Shown in pieces: positions 63,932 to 64,000 of a DNA stretch of 64,000 bases (within the stretch, counting starts at the first letter, position 1; each line of letters opens with the position of its first letter). The stretch comes from Spiroplasma endosymbiont of Cantharis nigra. GTDB taxonomy: Bacteria > Bacillota_I > Bacilli_A > Mycoplasmatales > Mycoplasmataceae. The notes under the pieces were generated by a model. The model was not told the DNA's origin and did not search any database. It worked only from the letters and a program-made list of their open reading frames with translations. The translations under genes were made by a program, and so were the position numbers. Where the stretch lies: NCBI RefSeq assembly GCF_964019925.1, contig NZ_OZ026470.1, forward strand, positions 868,001 through 932,000, read 5' to 3'.

Positions 63932-64000
63932 TTATAATTTTTCTTTAATTTTTTTAATTATTATTTCTGTTGCTATTGTAGGATTTACATTACCACCAGT
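63932..64000 (-). CDS. C-terminal end of an unidentified gene (start outside window)
   Basis: The minus-strand frame enters from the window edge and ends TAA 63932. Only 22 residues are visible, TGGNVNPTIATEIIIKKIKE plus KL, with a GG turn followed by a helix. This is too little to name a family. Confidence 0.6.
   Translation of the reverse strand, partial: TGGNVNPTIATEIIIKKIKEKL

Overview
The window is AT-rich DNA (guanine and cytosine look like roughly a quarter of bases, not counted exactly) from a mollicute that reads UGA as tryptophan. Almost every long frame is only intact if TGA is Trp, all real stops are TAA or TAG, and -10 boxes are near-perfect TATAAT. Lipoprotein signal peptides, an IS3 remnant, PotC-PotD fusion, KtrAB and large FtsX-like permeases point to the Entomoplasmatales (Spiroplasma/Mesoplasma/Entomoplasma group). 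The exact genus is an inference. All coordinates below were joined by hand across TGA codons and checked for frame.

Layout. 1-3.3 kb: C-terminal part of a ferredoxin-NADP-reductase-like flavoprotein, a multi-pass membrane protein, then two decayed genes (one a lipoprotein). 3.3-9.6 kb: central metabolism (gpmI, a Cof-type phosphatase, tpiA, nagB, an unknown gene, nox). 9.6-12 kb: divergent one-carbon genes fhs and folD. 12-23.6 kb: one long leftward gene cluster encoding an SF1 helicase with a coiled-coil insertion, a 757-residue unknown protein, a coiled-coil protein, an AAA+ ATPase with a ClpB-like second domain, an NrdG-like radical SAM protein and, after a short leader peptide, an unusual membrane transporter. 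This is the best candidate for an uncharacterised NTP-dependent system. 23.6-29.6 kb: ferritin-like protein, leuS and an MgtA-type P-ATPase with an attenuator-like leader. 29.7-31 kb: eleven tRNA genes. 31-37.3 kb: ABC transporter operon with a GH85-like surface endoglycosidase, driven by a promoter that carries a 16-A homopolymer next to its -10 box. 37.4-42.7 kb: potABC(D) polyamine transporter with an upstream leader ORF. 42.8-49 kb: GH123/DUF4091-like surface glycosidase, two HAD phosphatases, thioredoxin and uracil permease with a leader ORF. 49.1-50.2 kb: six more tRNAs. 50.3-55 kb: ABC exporter and Ca2+-type P-ATPase. 55-57.1 kb: lipoprotein, frameshifted secreted protein, IS3 remnant. 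57.1-64 kb: giant FtsX-like permease, divergent ktrB/ktrA, and the end of one more gene.

Two themes recur. First, transport genes (mgtA, potABC, uraA, the transporter at 12-13.8 kb, and the ABC/glycosidase operon) are each preceded by a short ORF, most with a good ribosome binding site, and in four cases the ORF meets or contains a hairpin that could stop transcription or hide the next ribosome binding site. Second, surface proteins that could trim host glycans (GH85-like, GH123-like) sit beside transporters, and one of these operons looks phase-variable. These readings come from sequence inspection only; no database search was possible.
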